This document shows positions 41,405 through 42,603 of a stretch of DNA of 42,603 nt, piece by piece. Within the stretch, counting starts at the first letter, position 1; each line of letters begins with the position of its first letter. The DNA is from SVFI01 sp964519385 (GTDB taxonomy: Bacteria > Bacillota > Clostridia > Lachnospirales > Lachnospiraceae), in NCBI GenBank assembly GCA_964519385.1, contig CAZFLR010000019.1, positions 1 through 42,603 of the forward strand, written 5' to 3'. Below the pieces are notes generated by a model. It saw only the letters and a program-made list of their open reading frames with translations, had not been told where the DNA came from and did no database searches. The position numbers and the translations under genes were made by a program.

Positions 41405-42545
41405 TTTGAAATATATAAGCTCACGCAAATAAGATAGACTACTCAACCTACGTTTCTTTCATTCTAACTTTTGTATGCACGAGCTTATTCTTTCCTTTAG
41501 GCTGAGACATTTGACCTAATACATCCGCATCTGTCGCCGTTGGAAGCGACTTGTCACACTGCCTGTTAAACAGTAGCGGACAACAACACCAGTTTCAGTG
41601 GCTACTGGCAAACTCTTACAACAGGGTATTATAGATTTCCGTTTATCACATTCTTCCTTGCGGGATTCACAGCTTGCGTGCTGTTAGAGTTGCAATTACT
41701 TGTACTTTCTCATATGTCACCTTGCGAGTTTCATATGTGTTCATATTTCAGAACAATAAGTTGTTTTTTCTCCCTGAAGTCATACACACTTTTGCTTTAT
41801 GTAATACATACCTATTCTTTTAATATTCTTGTAAAAAACTTGCATCTAGCAGAAAATGTGTTTTGTATTGTTGGACGATGAGGTGTATGTGTGAACATCT
41901 GTATCTTTTGGATACAACCCATTCGTCACCATCCTGCTCATCTTGCGATCGATTTGCTTTTTAGAACGACACCTATCTTTCGATTTAAGACATCATTCTG
42001 AAATATAGGCAGCAGTTATACTTGCGATATTCCCACCAACTACCCATTGGTCATACCCATATTTCTATGTTAATACAATGCCTTTTTCATGACATCTACC
42101 TAACCATGACTATTAGCAGTCGCCCTCTAGTTTTAGGCTAGGCATAGACCATATGTGTTTTCCGTCAAACTTCTTGCGAAGTCGCAGTATCTTAATACTC
42201 AATACCACTTTATACGTGTCGCCACGCTTATTTTAGTCCAAAGACTACGACCCGAAACCAGCCGTTGCTATGAAATATAGCGGAATACAGGTACACGAAG
42301 TCAACGTGTTCCACGAGAAAACTCGTGTGCTCATTTACACCAACCTGTAGACTTTCAATGCCACCCAACATTTAAGAAAATCATAAAAAGTCTTGAATTT
42401 GACACCCAAAACAAGGACAAAAATTTACTTAGCAGACTATCGCAGTATTAGATTGAAAAAGCTAGAGATTAACGCAATCTTCTACTCGGATGAGCCGTAC
42501 GAAAAGTATACGCAGGCAATCTTAATGTTAATGCGAAATGTTCCA
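41405..42545 (-). ncRNA. Giant structured RNA candidate between tRNA genes (GOLLD/ROOL-like)
   Basis: About 1.1 kb without a credible gene lies between tRNA-Thr and tRNA-Tyr. The minus strand contains at least six GCAA tetraloop hairpins, for example ACTTC-GCAA-GAAGT (42169-42182), ATC-GCAA-GAT near 41942, CC-CGCAAG-G near 41660 and others near 41673, 41724 and 42020. Other stems include GTCGC/GCGAC (near 41535) and CCAGT/ACTGG. GNRA loops appear only on the minus strand. GOLLD and ROOL are very large phage RNAs often found beside tRNA genes, and size and place fit them; I could not confirm which. The upstream 42360-42545 part may be a leader. Confidence 0.55.
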
Positions 42546-42552
42546 CCAAAAA

Positions 42553-42603
42553 AGCCGATGATCGGACTCGAACCGATAACCTGCTGATTACAAATCAGCT
42601 GCT
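42553..42603 (-). tRNA. tRNA-Thr (TGT), partial at the window edge
   Basis: The 3' part is visible: anticodon arm GCTGA-TTTGTAA-TCAGC, T-arm ATCGG-TTCGAGT-CCGAT and acceptor 3' strand CATCGGC with T discriminator. The 5' end is beyond the window. Confidence 0.85.

Noticed and set aside
42485..42515. Group II domain V-like hairpin (GAGCCGTACGAAAAGTATACG)
   Set aside because: The helix breaks after four pairs and no partner domains exist; likely part of the large RNA leader.
1..42603. Diversity-generating retroelement
   Set aside because: No reverse transcriptase and no template/variable repeat pair seen.

Overview
The window is an AT-rich stretch of a tailed-phage (or prophage) genome, almost all of it read on the minus strand. 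Strong Shine-Dalgarno sites, many ATG/TTG/GTG starts, intrinsic terminators with short stems and long T runs, and the protein families seen all suggest a Firmicutes host, most likely a gut Clostridia/Lachnospiraceae-type bacterium. A single tail tube, a very long tape measure and no sheath indicate a siphovirus.

Read from right to left in the direction of transcription: a tRNA cluster (partial Thr, Tyr, Asn, Met-like) that encloses a 1.1 kb gene-free, highly structured stretch, probably a giant ornate RNA of the GOLLD/ROOL kind; PIN-PhoH, ClpP, a YonK-like protein, a metallophosphoesterase and HU; a replication-type winged-helix protein with two iteron-like repeats; a DUF5659-like protein, tRNA-Gln, a tyrosine recombinase, tRNA-Ser; a zinc-ribbon/Vsr-like homing endonuclease; small and large terminase and portal; a GIY-YIG endonuclease; protease-scaffold, major capsid protein, head completion genes, tail tube, a RusA resolvase, tail assembly genes and finally the tape measure gene, which runs off the left edge.

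The tape measure gene is the remarkable part. It is cut into three pieces. Intervening sequence 1 (8942-11656) is a group I intron: P1 with the U.G splice pair, P2, P3, P4, P6, P7 and P8 and a terminal G can all be placed. Its P6 loop holds an HNH endonuclease remnant and a complete IS607-type element (serine recombinase TnpA plus RNA-guided nuclease TnpB) with perfect 18 bp inverted repeats. Intervening sequence 2 (about 4.8-7.97 kb) has no recognisable intron core. It begins with about 500 nt of strongly structured sequence and carries accessory cargo: a type III toxin-antitoxin locus with three covarying RNA repeats and a toxin carrying a one-base frameshift, an XRE repressor, a small membrane protein, a coiled-coil protein and an antisense zinc-ribbon gene with a near-perfect promoter. 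How this second insertion leaves the essential tape measure protein functional is the main open question.

Other points of note are two genes whose only sensible start is ATA behind a Shine-Dalgarno (RusA and a 59-residue protein upstream of PhoH), a 14 bp motif present three times in and around the second insertion, and several gene remnants next to homing endonucleases. All functional names come from motif recognition by eye; no database search was run.
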